Below are positions 23,459 through 37,252 of a stretch of DNA of 64,000 nt, one piece after another. Every line of letters begins with the position of its first letter. Positions within the stretch are counted from its first letter, which is position 1. Origin of the DNA: Micromussa lordhowensis (lineage: Eukaryota > Cnidaria > Anthozoa > Scleractinia > Lobophylliidae); assembly GCA_964020085.1 (NCBI GenBank), contig OZ026600.1, forward strand, positions 11,567,348-11,631,347, written 5' to 3'. A model generated the notes under the pieces. That model was not told the origin of the DNA. It was given only the letters and a program-made list of their open reading frames with translations, and did no database searches. The position numbers were made by a program, and so were the translations under genes.

Positions 23459-26400
23459 GGTCCAAAAGTGCCCGTAGAGCCGAGTTATGACAAATTTGCC
23501 AAGGACACCTAAATCGGCCATTTTCTGAGATTTTGCCAAGGGGGGACCAAGGGAAAATGCTCAAAAAAGTAGGCCGACTATAGGGGCTTCAAAAACACCG
23601 TGGCGCAAATTGCATCATCTCCTAATTAGTATGCGCTTGAAGTGCAATCATAGGAGAACATTTTGCTGCAAACCGCGGCTCTAAAAGTGCCCGTAGAGCC
23701 GAGTTATGACAAATTTGCCAAGGACACCTAAATCAGCCATTTTCTGAGATTTTGCCAAGTGGGGACCAAAGGGAAATGCTCAAAAAAGTAGGCCGACTAT
23801 AGGGGCTTCATAAACACCTTGGCGCAAATTGCATCATCTCCTAATTGGTATGCACTTGAAGTGCAATCATAGGAGTACATTTTGCTGCAAACCGCGGCTC
23901 CAAAAGTGCCCGTAGAGCCGAGTTATGACAACTTTGCCAAGGACACCTAAATCGGCCATTTTCTGAGATTTTGCCAAGGGGGGACCAAGGGAAAATGCTC
24001 AAAGAAGTAGGCCGATTATAGGGGCTTCATAAACACCCTGGCGCAAATTACATCATCTCCTAATTTAAATGCGCTTAAAGTGCAATCATAGGAGAACATT
24101 TTGCTACAAACCGCGGGTCCAAAAGTGCCCGTAGAGCCGAGTTATGAGAAATTTGCCAAGGACACCTAAATCGGCCATTTTCTGAGATTTTGCAAAGGGG
24201 GGACCAAGGGAAAATGTTCAAAAAAGTAGGCGGACTGTAGGGGCTTCAAAGACACCCTGGCGCAAATTCCATCATCTCCTAATTGGTATGCGCTTGAAGT
24301 GCAATCATAGGAACACATTTTGCTGCAAAGCGCGGCTCCAAAAGTGCCCGTAGAGCCGAGTTATGACAAATTTGCCAAGGACACCTAAATCGGCCATTTT
24401 CTGAGATTTTGCCAAGGGGGGACCAAGGGAAAATGCTCAAAAAAGTAGGCCGACTATAGGGGCTTCAAAAACACCGTGGCGCAAATTGCATCATCTCCTA
24501 ATTGGTATGCGATTGAAGTGCAATCATAGGAGAACATTTTGCTGCAAACCGCGGCTCTAAAAGTGCCCGTAGAGCCGAGTTATGACAAATTTGCCAAGGA
24601 CACCTAAATCGGCCATTTTCTGAGATTTTGCCAAGTGGGGACCAAGGGAAAATGCTCAAAAAAGTAGGCCGACTATAGGGGCTTCATAAACACCTTGGCG
24701 CAAATTGCATCATCTCGTAATTGGTATGCGCTTGAAGTGCAATCATAGGAGTACATTTTGCTGCAAACCGCGGCTCCAAAAGTGCCCGTAGAGCCGAGTT
24801 ATGACAACTTTGCCAAGGACACCTAAATCGGCCATTTTCTGAGATTTTGCCAAGGGGGGACCAAGGGAAAATGCTCAAAGAAGTAGGCCGATTATAGGGG
24901 CTTCATAAACACCCTGGCGCAAATTACATCATCTCCTAATTTAAATGCGCTTAAAGTGCAATCATAGGAGAACATTTTGCTGCAAACCGCGGGTCCAAAA
25001 GTGCCCGTAGAGCCGAGTTATGAGAAATTTGCCAAGGACACCTAAATCGGCCATTTTCTGAGATTTTGCAAAGGGGGGACCAAGGGAAAATGTTCAAAAA
25101 GGTAGGCCGACTGTAGGGGCTTCAAAGACACCCTGGCGCAAATTCCATCATCTCCTAATTGGTATGCGCTTGAAGTGCAATCATAGGAACACATTTTGCT
25201 GCAAACCGCGGCTCCAAAACTGCCCGTAGAGCCGAGTTATTACAAATTTGCCAAGGACACCTAAATCGGCCATTTTCTGAGATTTTGCCAAGGGGGACCA
25301 AGGGAAAATGCTCAAAAAACTAGGCCGACTATAGGGGCTTCAAAAACACCTTTGCGCAAATTGCATCATCTCCTAATTGGTATGCGCTTGAAGTGCAATC
25401 ATAGGAGAACATTTTGCTGCAAACCGCGGCTCCAAAAGTGCCCGTAGAGCCGAGTTATGACAAATTTGCCAAGGACACCTAAATCGGCCATTTTCTGAGA
25501 TTTTGCCAAGTGGAGACCAAGAGAAAATGCTCAAAAAAGTAGGCCGACTATAGGGGCTTCATAAACACCCTGGCGCAAATAACATCATCTCCTAATTTGT
25601 ATGCGCTTGAAGTGCAATCATAGGAGAACATTTTGCTGCAAACCGCGGCTCCAAAAGTGCCCCTAGAGCCGAGTTATGACAAATTTGCCAAGGACACCTA
25701 AATCGGCCATTTTCTGAGATTTTGCCAAGTGGAGACCAAGAGAAAATGCTCAAAAAAGTAGGCCGACTATAGGGGCTTCATAAACACCCTGGCGCAAATT
25801 GCATCATCTCCTAATTGGTATGCGCTTAAAGTGCAATCATAGGAAAACATTTTGGTTCAAACCGCAGCTCCAAAAATGCCCGTAGAGCCGAGTTATGACA
25901 ACTTTGCCAAGGACACCTAAATCGGCCATTTTCTGAGATTTTGCCAAGGGGGGACCAAGGGAAAATGCTCAAAAAAGTAGGCCGACTATAGGGGCTTAAT
26001 AAACACCCTGGCGCAAATTACATCATCTCCTAATTTGTATGCGCTTGAAGTGCAATCATAGGAGAACATTTTGCTGCAAACCGCGGCTCCAAAAGTGCCC
26101 GTAGAGCCGAGTTATGACAAATTTGCCAAGGACACCTAAATCGGCCATTTTCTGAGATTTTGCCAAGGGGGGACCAAGGGAAAATGCTCAAAAAAGTAGG
26201 CCGACTTTAGGGGCTTCAAAAACACCCTTGCGCAAATTGCATCATCTCTTAATTGGTCTGCGCTTGAAGTGCAATCATAGGAGAACATTTTGCTGGAAAC
26301 CGCGGCTCCAAAAGTGCCCGTAGAGCCGAGTTATGACAAATTTGCCAAGGACACCTAAATCGGCCATTTTCTGAGATTTTGCCAAGGGGGGACCAAGGGA

Positions 26401-29400
26401 AAATGCTCAAAAAAGTAGGCCGACTATAGGGGCTTCATAAAAACCCTGGTGCAAATTGCATCATCTCCTAATTGGTATGCGCTTGAAGTGCAATCATAGG
26501 AGAACATTTTGCTGCAAACCGCGGCTCCAAAAGTGCCCGTAGAGCCGAGTTATGACAAATTTGCCAAGGACACCTTAATCGGCCATTTTCTGAGAATTTG
26601 CCAAGGGCGGACAAAGGGAAAATGCTCAAAAAAGTAGGCCGACTGTAGGGGCTTCAAAAACACTCTGGCGCAAATTGCATCATGTTTTAATTGGTATGAG
26701 CTTGAAGTGCAATCATAGGACAACATTTTGCTGCAAACCGCGGGTCCAAAAGTGCCCGTAGAGCCGAGTTATGACAAATTTGCCAAGGACACCTTAATCG
26801 GCCATTTTCTGAGAATTTGCCAAGGGGAGACCAAGGGAAAATGCTCAAAAAAGTAGGCCGACTGTAGGGGCTTCAAAAACACCTTTGCGCAAATTGCATC
26901 ATCTTCTAATTGGTATGAGCTTGAAGTGCAATCATAGGACAACATTTTGCTGCAAACCGCGGCTCCAAAAGTGCCCGTAGAGCCGAGTTATGACAAATTT
27001 GCCAAGGACACCTTAATCGGCCATTTTCTGAGAATTTGCCAAGTGGGGACCAAGGGAAAATGCTCAAAAAAGTAGGCCGACTGTAGGGGCTTCAAAAACA
27101 CCCTGGCGCAAATTCCATCATCTCCTAATTGGTATGCGCTTGAAGTGCAATCATAGGAACACATTTTGCTGCAAACCGCGGCTCCAAAAGTGCCCGTAGA
27201 GCCGAGTTATGACAAATTTGCCAAGGACACCTAAATCGGCCATTTTCTGAGATTTTGCCAAGGGGGGACCAAGGGAAAATGCTCAAAAAACTAGGCCGAC
27301 TATAGGGGCTTCAAAAACACCTTTGCGCAAATTGCATCATCTCCTAATTGGTATGCGCTTGAAGTGCAATCATAGGAGAACATTTTGCTGCAAACCGCGG
27401 CTCCAAAAGTGCCCGTAGAGCCGAGTTATGACAAATTTGCCAAGGACACCTAAATCGGCCATTTTCTGAGATTTTGCCAAGTGGAGACCAAGAGAAAATG
27501 CTCAAAAAAGTAGGCCGACTATAGGGGCTTCATAAACACCCTGGCGCAAATTGCATCATCTTCTAATTGGTATGCGCTTGAAGTGCAATCATAGGAACAC
27601 ATTTTGCTGCAAACCGCGGCTCCAAAAGTGCCCGTAGAGCCGAGTTATGACAACTTTGCCAAGGACACCTAAATCGGCCATTTTCTGAGATTTTGCCAAG
27701 GGGGGACCAAGGGAAAATGCTCAAAAAAGTAGCCTGACTATAGGCGCTTCAAAAACACCCTGGCGCAAATTGCATCATCTCCTAATTGCTATGCACTTGA
27801 AGTGCAATCATAGGAGAACATTCTGCTGCAAACCGCGGCTCCAAAAGTGCCCGTAGAGCCGAGTTATGACAAATTTGCCAAGGACACCTAAATCGGCCAT
27901 TTTCTGAGATTTTGCCAAGGGGGGACCAAGGGAAAATGCTCAAAAGAGTAGGCCGAATATAGGGGCTTCATAAACACCCTGGCGCAAATTACGTCATCTC
28001 CTAATTGGTATGCGCTTGAAGTGCAATCATAGGAGAACATTTTGCTTCAAACCGCGGCTCCAAAAGTGCCCGTAAAGCGGAGTTATGACAAATTTGCCAA
28101 GGACACCTAAATCGGCCATTTTCTGAGATTTTGCAAAGGGGGGACCAAGTGAAAATGCTCAAAAAAGTAGGCCGGCTATAGCGGCTTCAAAAACACCCTG
28201 GCGCAAATTGCATCATCTCCTAATTGGTATGCGCTTGAAGTGCAATCATAGGAACACATTTTGCTGCAAACCGCGGCTCCAAAAGTGCCCGTAGAGCCGA
28301 GTTATGACAAATTTGCCAAGGACACCTTAATCGGCCATTTTCTGAGAATTTGCCAAGGGCGGACCAAGGGAAAATGCTCAAAAAAGTAGGCCGACTGTAG
28401 GGGCTTCAAAAACACCCTGGCGCAAATTACATCATCTTCTAATTGGTATGAGCTTGAAGTGCAATCATAGGACAACATTTTGCTGCAAACCGCGGCTCCA
28501 AAAGTGCCCGTAGAGCCGAGTTATGACAAATTTGCCAAGGAGACCTAAATCGGCCATTTTCTGAGATTTTGCCAAGGGGAGACCAAGGGAAAATGCTCAA
28601 AAAAGTAGGCCGACTATAGGGGCTTCAAAAACACCTTTGCGCAAATTGCATCATCTCCTAATTGGTATGCGCTTGAAGTGCAATCATAGGAGGACATTTT
28701 GCTGCAAACCGCGGCTCCAAAAGTGCCCGTAGAGCCCAGTTATGACAACTTTGCCAAGGACACCTAAATCGGCCATTTTCTGAGATTTTGCCAAGGGGGG
28801 ACCAAGGGAAAATGCTCAAAAAAGTAGGCTGACTATAGGCGCTCCAAAAACACCCTGGCGCAAATTGCATCATCTCCTAATTGCTATGCACTTGAAGTGC
28901 AATCATAGGAGAACATTCTGCTGCAAACCGCGGCTCCAAAAGTGCCCGTAGAGCCGAGTTATAACAAATTTGCCAAGGACACCTAAATCGGCCATTTTCT
29001 AAGATTTTGCCAAGGGGGGACCAAGGGAAAATGCTCAAAAGAGTAGGCCGAATATAGGGGCTTCATAAACACCCTGGCGCAAATTACGTCATCTCCTAAT
29101 TGGTATGCGCTTGAAGTGCAATCATAGGAGAACATTTTGCTTCAAACCGCGGCTCCAAAAGTGCCCGTAAAGCGGAGTTATGACAAATTTGCCAAGGACA
29201 CCTAAATCGGCCATTTTCTGAGATTTTGCAAAGGGGGGACCAAGTGAAAATGCTCAAAAAAGTAGGCCGGCTATAGCGGCTTCAAAAACACCCTGGCGCA
29301 AATTGCATCATCTCCTAATTGGTATGCGCTTGAAGTGCAATCATAGGAACACATTTTGCTGCAAACCGCGGCTCCAAAAGTGCCCGTAGAGCCGAGTTAT

Positions 29401-30902
29401 GACAAATTTGCCAAGGACACCTTAATCGGCCATTTTCTGAGAATTTGCCAAGGGCGGACCAAGGGAAAATGCTCAAAAAAGTAGCCCGACTGTAGGGGCT
29501 TCAAAAACACCCTGGCGCAAATTACATCATCTTCTAATTGGTATGAGCTTGAAGTGCAATCATAGGACAACATTTTGCTGCAAACCGCGGCTCCAAAAGT
29601 GCCCGTAGAGCCAAATTATGACAAATTTGCCAAGGAGACCTAAATCGGCCATTTTCTGAGATTTTGCCAAGGGGAGACCAAGGGAAAATGCTCAAAAAAG
29701 TAGGCCGACTATAGGGGCTTCAAAAACACCTTTGCGCAAATTGCATCATCTCCTAATTGGTATGCGCTTGAAGTGCAATCATAGGAGGACATTTTGCTGC
29801 AAACCGCGGCTCCAAAAGTGCCCGTAGAGCCCAGTTATGACAACTTTGCCAAGGACACCTAAATCGGCCATTTTCTGAGATTTTGCCAAGGGGGGACCAA
29901 GGGAAAATGCTCAAAAAAGTAGGCTGACTATAGGCGCTCCAAAAACACCCTGGCGCAAATTGCATCATCTCCTAATTGCTATGCACTTGAAGTGCAATCA
30001 TAGGAGAACATTCTGCTGCAAACCGCGGCTCCAAAAGTGCCCGTAGAGCCGAGTTATAACAAATTTGCCAAGGACACCTAAATCGGCCATTTTCTAAGAT
30101 TTTGCCAAGGGGGGACCAAGGGAAAATGCTCAAAAGAGTAGGCCGAATATAGGGGCTTCATAAACACCCTGGCGCAAATTACGTCATCTCCTAATTGGTA
30201 TGCGCTTGAAGTGCAATCATAGGAGAACATTTTGCTTCAAACCGCGGCTCCAAAAGTGCCCGTAAAGCCGAGTTATGACAAATTTGCCAAGGACACCTAA
30301 ATCGGCCATTTTCTGAGATTTTGCAAAGGGGGGACCAAGTGAAAATGCTCAAAAAAGTAGGCCGACTATAGCGGCTTCAAAAACACCCTGGCGCAAATTG
30401 CATCATCTCCTAATTGGTATGCGCTTGAAGTGCAATCATAGGAACACATTTTGCTGCAAACCGCGGCTCCAAAAGTGCCCGTATAGCCGAGTTATGACAA
30501 ATTTGCCAAGGAAACCTAAATCGGCCATTTTCTGAGATTTTGCCAAGGGGGGACCAAGGGAAAAGGCTCAAAAAAGTAGGCCGACTATAGTGGCTTCAAA
30601 AACACCCTGGTGCAAATTGCATCATCTCCTAATTGGTATGCGCTTAAAGTGCAATCATAGGAGAACATTTTTGCTCAAACCGCGGCTCCAAAAGTGCCCG
30701 TAGAGCCGAGTTATGACAAATTTGCCAAGGACACCTTAATCGGCCATTTTTTTAAATTTGCCAAGTGGGGACCAAGGGAAAATGCTCAAAAAAGAAGGCC
30801 GACTGTAGGGGCATTAAAAACACCCTGGCACAACTTGCATCATCTTCTAATTGGTATGAGCTTGAAGTGCAATCATAGGACAACATTTTGCTGCAAACCG
30901 CG
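23459..30902. repeat. HOR unit U2 (34 monomers, 7444 bp)
   Basis: The first 4.8 kb repeats U1. The unit continues with monomers that reappear in U3 at a lag of 7444-7445 bp. It is 1095 bp longer than U3 because it carries an internal tandem duplication of five monomers at about 28.0-30.3 kb. Confidence 0.88.
28261..30450. repeat. Five-monomer (1095 bp) tandem duplication inside U2
   Basis: Sequence at about 28261-29355 is repeated at 29356-30450. Shared markers include AGGAGGACATTTTGC, AGGCTGACTATAGGCGCTCC, GTTATAACAAATTTGCC and TTCTAAGATTTTGCC. The two copies differ at a few bases: GTAGCCCGACTG near 29482, CCAAATTATG near 29611, and AAAGCCGAG for AAAGCGGAG near 30265. U3 has a single copy at 36103, so this duplication post-dates or is limited to U2. 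Confidence 0.9.
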
Positions 30903-33900
30903 GGTCCAAAAGTGCCCGTAGAGCCGAGTTATGACAAATTTTCCAAGGACACCTAAATCGGCCATTTTCTGAGATTTTGCCAAGGGGGGACCAAGGGAAA
31001 ATGCTCAAAAAAGTAGGCCGACTATAGGGGCTTCAAAAACACCGTGGCGCAAATTGCATCATCTCGTAATTGGTATGCGCTTGAAGTGCAATCATAGGAG
31101 AACATTTTGCTGCAAACCGCGGCTCTAAAAGTGCCCGTAGAGCCGAGTTATGACAAATTTGCCAAGGACACCTAAATCGGCCATTTTCTGAGATTTTGCC
31201 AAGTGGGGACCAAGGGGAAATGCTCAAAAAAGTAGGCCGACTATAGGGGCTTCATAAACACCTTGGCGCAAATTGCATCATCTCCTAATTGGTATGCGCT
31301 TGAAGTGCAATCATAGGAGTACATTTTGCTGCAAACCGCGGCTCCAAAAGTGCCCGTAGAGCCGAGTTATGACAACTTTGCCAAGGACACCTAAATCGGC
31401 CATTTTCTGAGATTTTGCCAAGGGGGGACCAAGGGAAAATGCTCAAAGAAGTAGGCCGATTATAGGGGCTTCATAAACACCCTGGCGCAAATTACATCAT
31501 CTCCTAATTTAAATGCGCTTAAAGTGCAATCATAGGAGAACATTTTGCTACAAACCGCGGGTCCAAAAGTGCCCGTAGAGCCGAGTTATGAGAAATTTGC
31601 CAAGGACACCTAAATCGGCCATTTTCTGAGATTTTGCAAAGGGGGGACCAAGGGAAAATGTTCAAAAAAGTAGGCCGACTGTAGGGGCTTCAAAGACACC
31701 CTGGCGCAAATTCCATCATCTCCTAATTGGTATGCGCTTGAAGTGCAATCATAGGAACACATTTTGCTGCAAAGCGCGGCTCCAAAAGTGCCCGTAGAGC
31801 CGAGTTATGACAAATTTGCCAAGGACACCTAAATCGGCCATTTTCTGAGATTTTGCCAAGGGGGGACCAAGGGAAAATGCTCAAAAAAGTAGGCCGACTA
31901 TAGGGGCTTCAAAAACACCGTGGCGCAAATTGCATCATCTCCTAATTGGTATGCGATTAAAGTGCAATCATAGGAGAACATTTTGCTGCAAACCGCGGCT
32001 CTAAAAGTGCCCGTAGAGCCGAGTTATGACAAATTTGCCAAGGACACCTAAATCGGCCATTTTCTGAGATTTTGCCAAGTGGGGACCAAGGGAAAATGCT
32101 CAAAAAAGTAGGCCGACTATAGGGGCTTCATAAACACCTTGGCGCAAATTGCATCATCTCCTAATTGGTATGCGTTTGAAGTGCAATCATAGGAGTACAT
32201 TTTGCTGCAAACCGCGGCTCCAAAAGTGCCCGTAGAGCCGAGTTATGACAACTTTGCCAAGGACACCTAAATCGGCCATTTTCTGAGATTTTGCCAAGGG
32301 GGGACCAAGGGAAAATGCTCAAAGAAGTAGGCCGATTATAGGGGCTTCATAAACACCCTGGCGCAAATTACATCATCTCCTAATTTAAATGCGCTTAAAG
32401 TGCAATCATAGGAGAACATTTTGCTGCAAACCGCGGGTCCAAAAGTGCCCGTAGAGCCGAGTTATGAGAAATTTGCCAAGGACACCAAAATCGGCCATTT
32501 TCTGAGATTTTGCAAAGGGGGGACCAAGGGAAAATGTTCAAAAAGGTAGGCCGACTGTAGGGGCTTCAAAGACACCCTGGCGCAAATTCCATCATCTCCT
32601 AATTGGTATGCGCTTGAAGTGCAATCATAGGAACACATTTTGCTGCAAACCGCGGCTCCAAAACTGCCCGTAGAGCCGAGTTATTACAAATTTGCCAAGG
32701 ACACCTAAATCGGCCATTTTCTGAGATTTTGCCAAGGGGGGACCAAGGGAAAATGCTCAAAAAACTAGGCCGACTATAGGGGCTTCAAAAACACCTTTGC
32801 GCAAATTGCATCATCTCCTAATTGGTATGCGCTTGAAGTGCAATCATAGGAGAACATTTTGCTGCAAACCGCGGCTCCAAAAGTGCCCGTAGAGCCGAGT
32901 TATGACAAATTTGCCAAGGACACCTAAATCGGCCATTTTCTGAGATTTTGCCAGGTGGAGACCAAGGGAAAATGCTCAAAAAAGTAGGCCGACTATAGGG
33001 GCTTCATAAACACCCTGGCGCAAATAACATCATCTCCTAATTTGTATGCGCTTGAAGTGCAATCATAGGAGAACATTTTGCTGCAAACCGCGGCTCCAAA
33101 AGTGCCCCTAGAGCCGAGTTATGACAAATTTGCCAAGGACACCTAAATCGGCCATTTTCTGAGATTTTGCCAAGTGGAGACCAAGAGAAAATGCTCAAAA
33201 AAGTAGGCCGACTATAGGGGCTTCATAAACACCCTGGCGCAAATTGCATCATCTCCTAATTGGTATGCGCTTAAAGTGCAATCATAGGAAAACATTTTGT
33301 TGCAAACCGCAGCTCCAAAAATGCCCGTAGAGCCGAGTTATGACAACTTTGCCAAGGACACCTAAATCGGCCATTTTCTGAGATTTTGCCAAGGGGGGAC
33401 CAAGGGAAAATGCTCAAAAAAGTAGGCCAACTATACGGGCTTAATAAACACCCTGGCGCAAATTACATCATCTCCTAATTTGTATGCGCTTGAAGTGCAA
33501 TCATAGGAGTACATTTTGCTGCAAACCGCGGCTCCAAAAGTGCCCGTAGAGCCGAGTTATGACAAATTTGCCAAGGACACCTAAATCGGCCATTTTCTGA
33601 GATTTTGCCAAGGGGGGACCAAGGGAAAATGCTCAAAAAAGTAGGCCGACTATAGGGGCTTCAAAAACACCCTTGCGCAAATTGCATCATCTCTTAATTG
33701 GTCTACGCTTGAAGTGCAATCATAGGCGAACATTTTGCTGGAAACCGCGGCTCCAAAAGTGCCCGTAGAGCCGAGTTATGACAAATTTGCCAAGGACACC
33801 TAAATCGGCCATTTTCTGAGATTTTGCCAAGGGGGGACCAAGGGAAAATGCTCAAAAAAGTAGGCCGACTATAGGGGCTTCATAAAAACCCTGGTGCAAA

Positions 33901-36900
33901 TTGCATCATCTCCTAATTGGTATGCGCTTGAAGTGCAATCATAGGAGAACATTTTGCTGCAAACCGCGGCTCCAAAAGTGCCCGTAGAGCCGAGTTATGA
34001 CAAATTTGCCAAGGACACCTTAATCGGCCATTTTCTGAGAATTTGCCAAGGGCGGACCAAGGGAAAATGCTCAAAAAAGTAGGCCGACTGTAGGGGCTTC
34101 AAAAACACTCTGGCGCAAATTGCATCATGTTTTAATTGGTATGAGCTTGAAGTGCAATCATAGGACAACATTTTGCTGCAAACCGCGGGTCCAAAAGTGC
34201 CCGTAGAGCCGAGTTATGACAAATTTGCCAAGGACACCTTAATCGGCCATTTTCTGAGAATTTGCCAAGGGGAGACCAAGGGAAAATGCTCAAAAAAGTA
34301 GGCCGACTGTAGGGGCTTCAAAAACACCTTTGCGCAAATTGCATCATCTTCTAATTGGTATGAGCTTGAAGTGCAATCATAGGACAACATTTTGCTGCAA
34401 ACCGCGGCTCCAAAAGTGCCCGTAGAGCCGAGTTATGACAAATTTGCCAAGGACACCTTAATCGGCCATTTTCTGAGAATTTGCCAAGTGGGGACCAAGG
34501 GAAAATGCTCAAAAAAGTAGGCCGACTGTAGGGGCTTCAAAAACACCCTGGCGCAAATTCCATCATCTCCTAATTGGTATGCGCTTGAAGTGCAATCATA
34601 GGAACACATTTTGCTGCAAACCGCGGCTCCAAAAGTGCCCGTAGAGCCGAGTTATGACAAATTTGCCAAGAACACCTAAATCGGCCATTTTCTGAGATTT
34701 TGCCAAGGGGGGACCAAGGGAAAATGCTCAAAAAACTAGGCCGACTATAGGGGCTTCAAAAACACCTTTGCGCAAATTGCATCATCTCCTAATTGGTATG
34801 CGCTTGAAGTGCAATCATAGGAGAACATTTTGCTGCAAACCGCGGCTCCAAAAGTGCCCGTAGAGCCGAGTTATGACAAATTTGCCAAGGACACCTAAAT
34901 CGGCCATTTTCTGAGATTTTGCCAAGTGGAGACCAAGAGAAAATGCTCAAAAAAGTAGGCCGACTATAGGGGCTTCATAAACACCCTGGCGCAAATTGCA
35001 TCATCTTCTAATTGGTATGCGCTTGAAGTGCAATCATAGGAACACATTTTGCTGCAAACCGCGGCTCCAAAAGTGCCCGTAGAGCCGAGTTATGACAACT
35101 TTGCCAAGGACACCTAAATCGGCCATTTTCTGAGATTTTGCCAAGGGGGGACCAAGGGAAAATGCTCAAAAAAGTAGCCTGACTATAGGCGCTTCAAAAA
35201 CACCCTGGCGCAAATTGCATCATCTCCTAATTGCTATGCACTTGAAGTGCAATCATAGGAGAACATTCTGCTGCAAACCGCGGCTCCAAAAGTGCCCGTA
35301 GAGCCGAGTTATGACAAATTTGCCAAGGACACCTAAATCGGCCATTTTCTGAGATTTTGCCAAGGGGGGACCAAGGGAAAATGCTCAAAAGAGTAGGCCG
35401 AATATAGGGGCTTCATAAACACCCTGGCGCAAATTACGTCATCTCCTAATTGGTATGCGCTTGAAGTGCAATCATAGGAGAACATTTTGCTTCAAACCGC
35501 GGCTCCAAAAGTGCCCGTAAAGCGGAGTTATGACAAATTTGCCAAGGACACCTAAATCGGCCATTTTCTGAGATTTTGCAAAGGGGGGACCAAGTGAAAA
35601 TGCTCAAAAAAGTAGGCCGGCTATAGCGGCTTCAAAAACACCCTGGCGCAAATTGCATCATCTCCTAATTGGTATGCGCTTGAAGTGCAATCATAGGAAC
35701 ACATTTTGCTGCAAACCGCGGCTCCAAAAGTGCCCGTAGAGCCGAGTTATGACAAATTTGCCAAGGACACCTTAATCGGCCATTTTCTGAGAATTTGCCA
35801 AGGGCGGACCAAGGGAAAATGCTCAAAAAAGTAGGCCGACTGTAGGGGCTTCAAAAACACCCTGGCGCAAATTACATCATCTTCTAATTGGTATGAGCTT
35901 GAAGTGCAATCATAGGACAACATTTTGCTGCAAACCGCGGCTCCAAAAGTGCCCGTAGAGCCGAGTTATGACAAATTTGCCAAGGAGACCTAAATCGGCC
36001 ATTTTCTGAGATTTTGCCAAGGGGAGACCAAGGGAAAATGCTCAAAAAAGTAGGCCGACTATAGGGGCTTCAAAAACACCTTTGCGCAAATTGCATCATC
36101 TCCTAATTGGTATGCGCTTGAAGTGCAATCATAGGAGGACATTTTGCTGCAAACCGCGGCTCCAAAAGTGCCCGTAGAGCCCAGTTATGACAACTTTGCC
36201 AAGGACACCTAAATCGGCCATTTTCTGAGATTTTGCCAAGGGGGGACCAAGGGAAAATGCTCAAAAAAGTAGGCTGACTATAGGCGCTCCAAAAACACCC
36301 TGGCGCAAATTGCATCATCTCCTAATTGCTATGCACTTGAAGTGCAATCATAGGAGAACATTCTGCTGCAAACCGCGGCTCCAAAAGTGCCCGTAGAGCC
36401 GAGTTATAACAAATTTGCCAAGGACACCTAAATCGGCCATTTTCTAAGATTTTGCCAAGGGGGGACCAAGGGAAAATGCTCAAAAGAGTAGGCCGAATAT
36501 AGGGGCTTCATAAACACCCTGGCGCAAATTACGTCATCTCCTAATTGGTATGCGCTTGAAGTGCAATCATAGGAGAACATTTTGCTTCAAACCGCGGCTC
36601 CAAAAGTGCCCGTAAAGCCGAGTTATGACAAATTTGCCAAGGACACCTAAATCGGCCATTTTCTGAGATTTTGCAAAGGGGGGACCAAGTGAAAATGCTC
36701 AAAAAAGTAGGCCGACTATAGCGGCTTCAAAAACACCCTGGCGCAAATTGCATCATCTCCTAATTGGTATGCGCTTGAAGTGCAATCATAGGAACACATT
36801 TTGCTGCAAACCGCGGCTCCAAAAGTGCCCGTATAGCCGAGTTATGACAAATTTGCCAAGGAAACCTAAATCGGCCATTTTCTGAGATTTTGCCAAGGGG

Positions 36901-37252
36901 GGACCAAGGGAAAAGGCTCAAAAAAGTAGGCCGACTATAGTGGCTTCAAAAACACCCTGGTGCAAATTGCATCATCTCCTAATTGGTATGCGCTTAAAGT
37001 GCAATCATAGGAGAACATTTTTGCTCAAACCGCGGCTCCAAAAGTGCCCGTAGAGCCGAGTTATGACAAATTTGCCAAGGACACCTTAATCGGCCATTTT
37101 TTTAAATTTGCCAAGTGGGGACCAAGGGAAAATGCTCAAAAAAGAAGGCCGACTGTAGGGGCATTAAAAACACCCTGGCACAACTTGCATCATCTTCTAA
37201 TTGGTATGAGCTTGAAGTGCAATCATAGGACAACATTTTGCTGCAAACCGCG
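30903..37252. repeat. HOR unit U3 (29 monomers, 6350 bp)
   Basis: The unit is repeated by U4 at a lag of 6350 bp. Private shared variants are TTTTTTTAAATTTGCC just upstream of the anchor (30743 and 37093), GACACCAAAATCGG (32482 and 38832), GGTCTACGC (33710 and 40060) and GGCCAACTATACGGG (33426 and 39776). Differences seen include GGAGTAC for GGAGAAC at 33506 and AAGAACACC for AAGGACACC at 34670. Confidence 0.9.

Noticed and set aside
30694..30921. Plus-strand 75-codon frame repeated at 37044, longer than the 61-codon version at 11422 and 18431
   Set aside because: The extension comes from a small length change (TTTTTTTAAATTTGCC in place of TTTTTTGAGAATTTGCC) that shifts the frame past the usual stop. 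It is duplicated because the HOR unit is duplicated, not because a protein is conserved.
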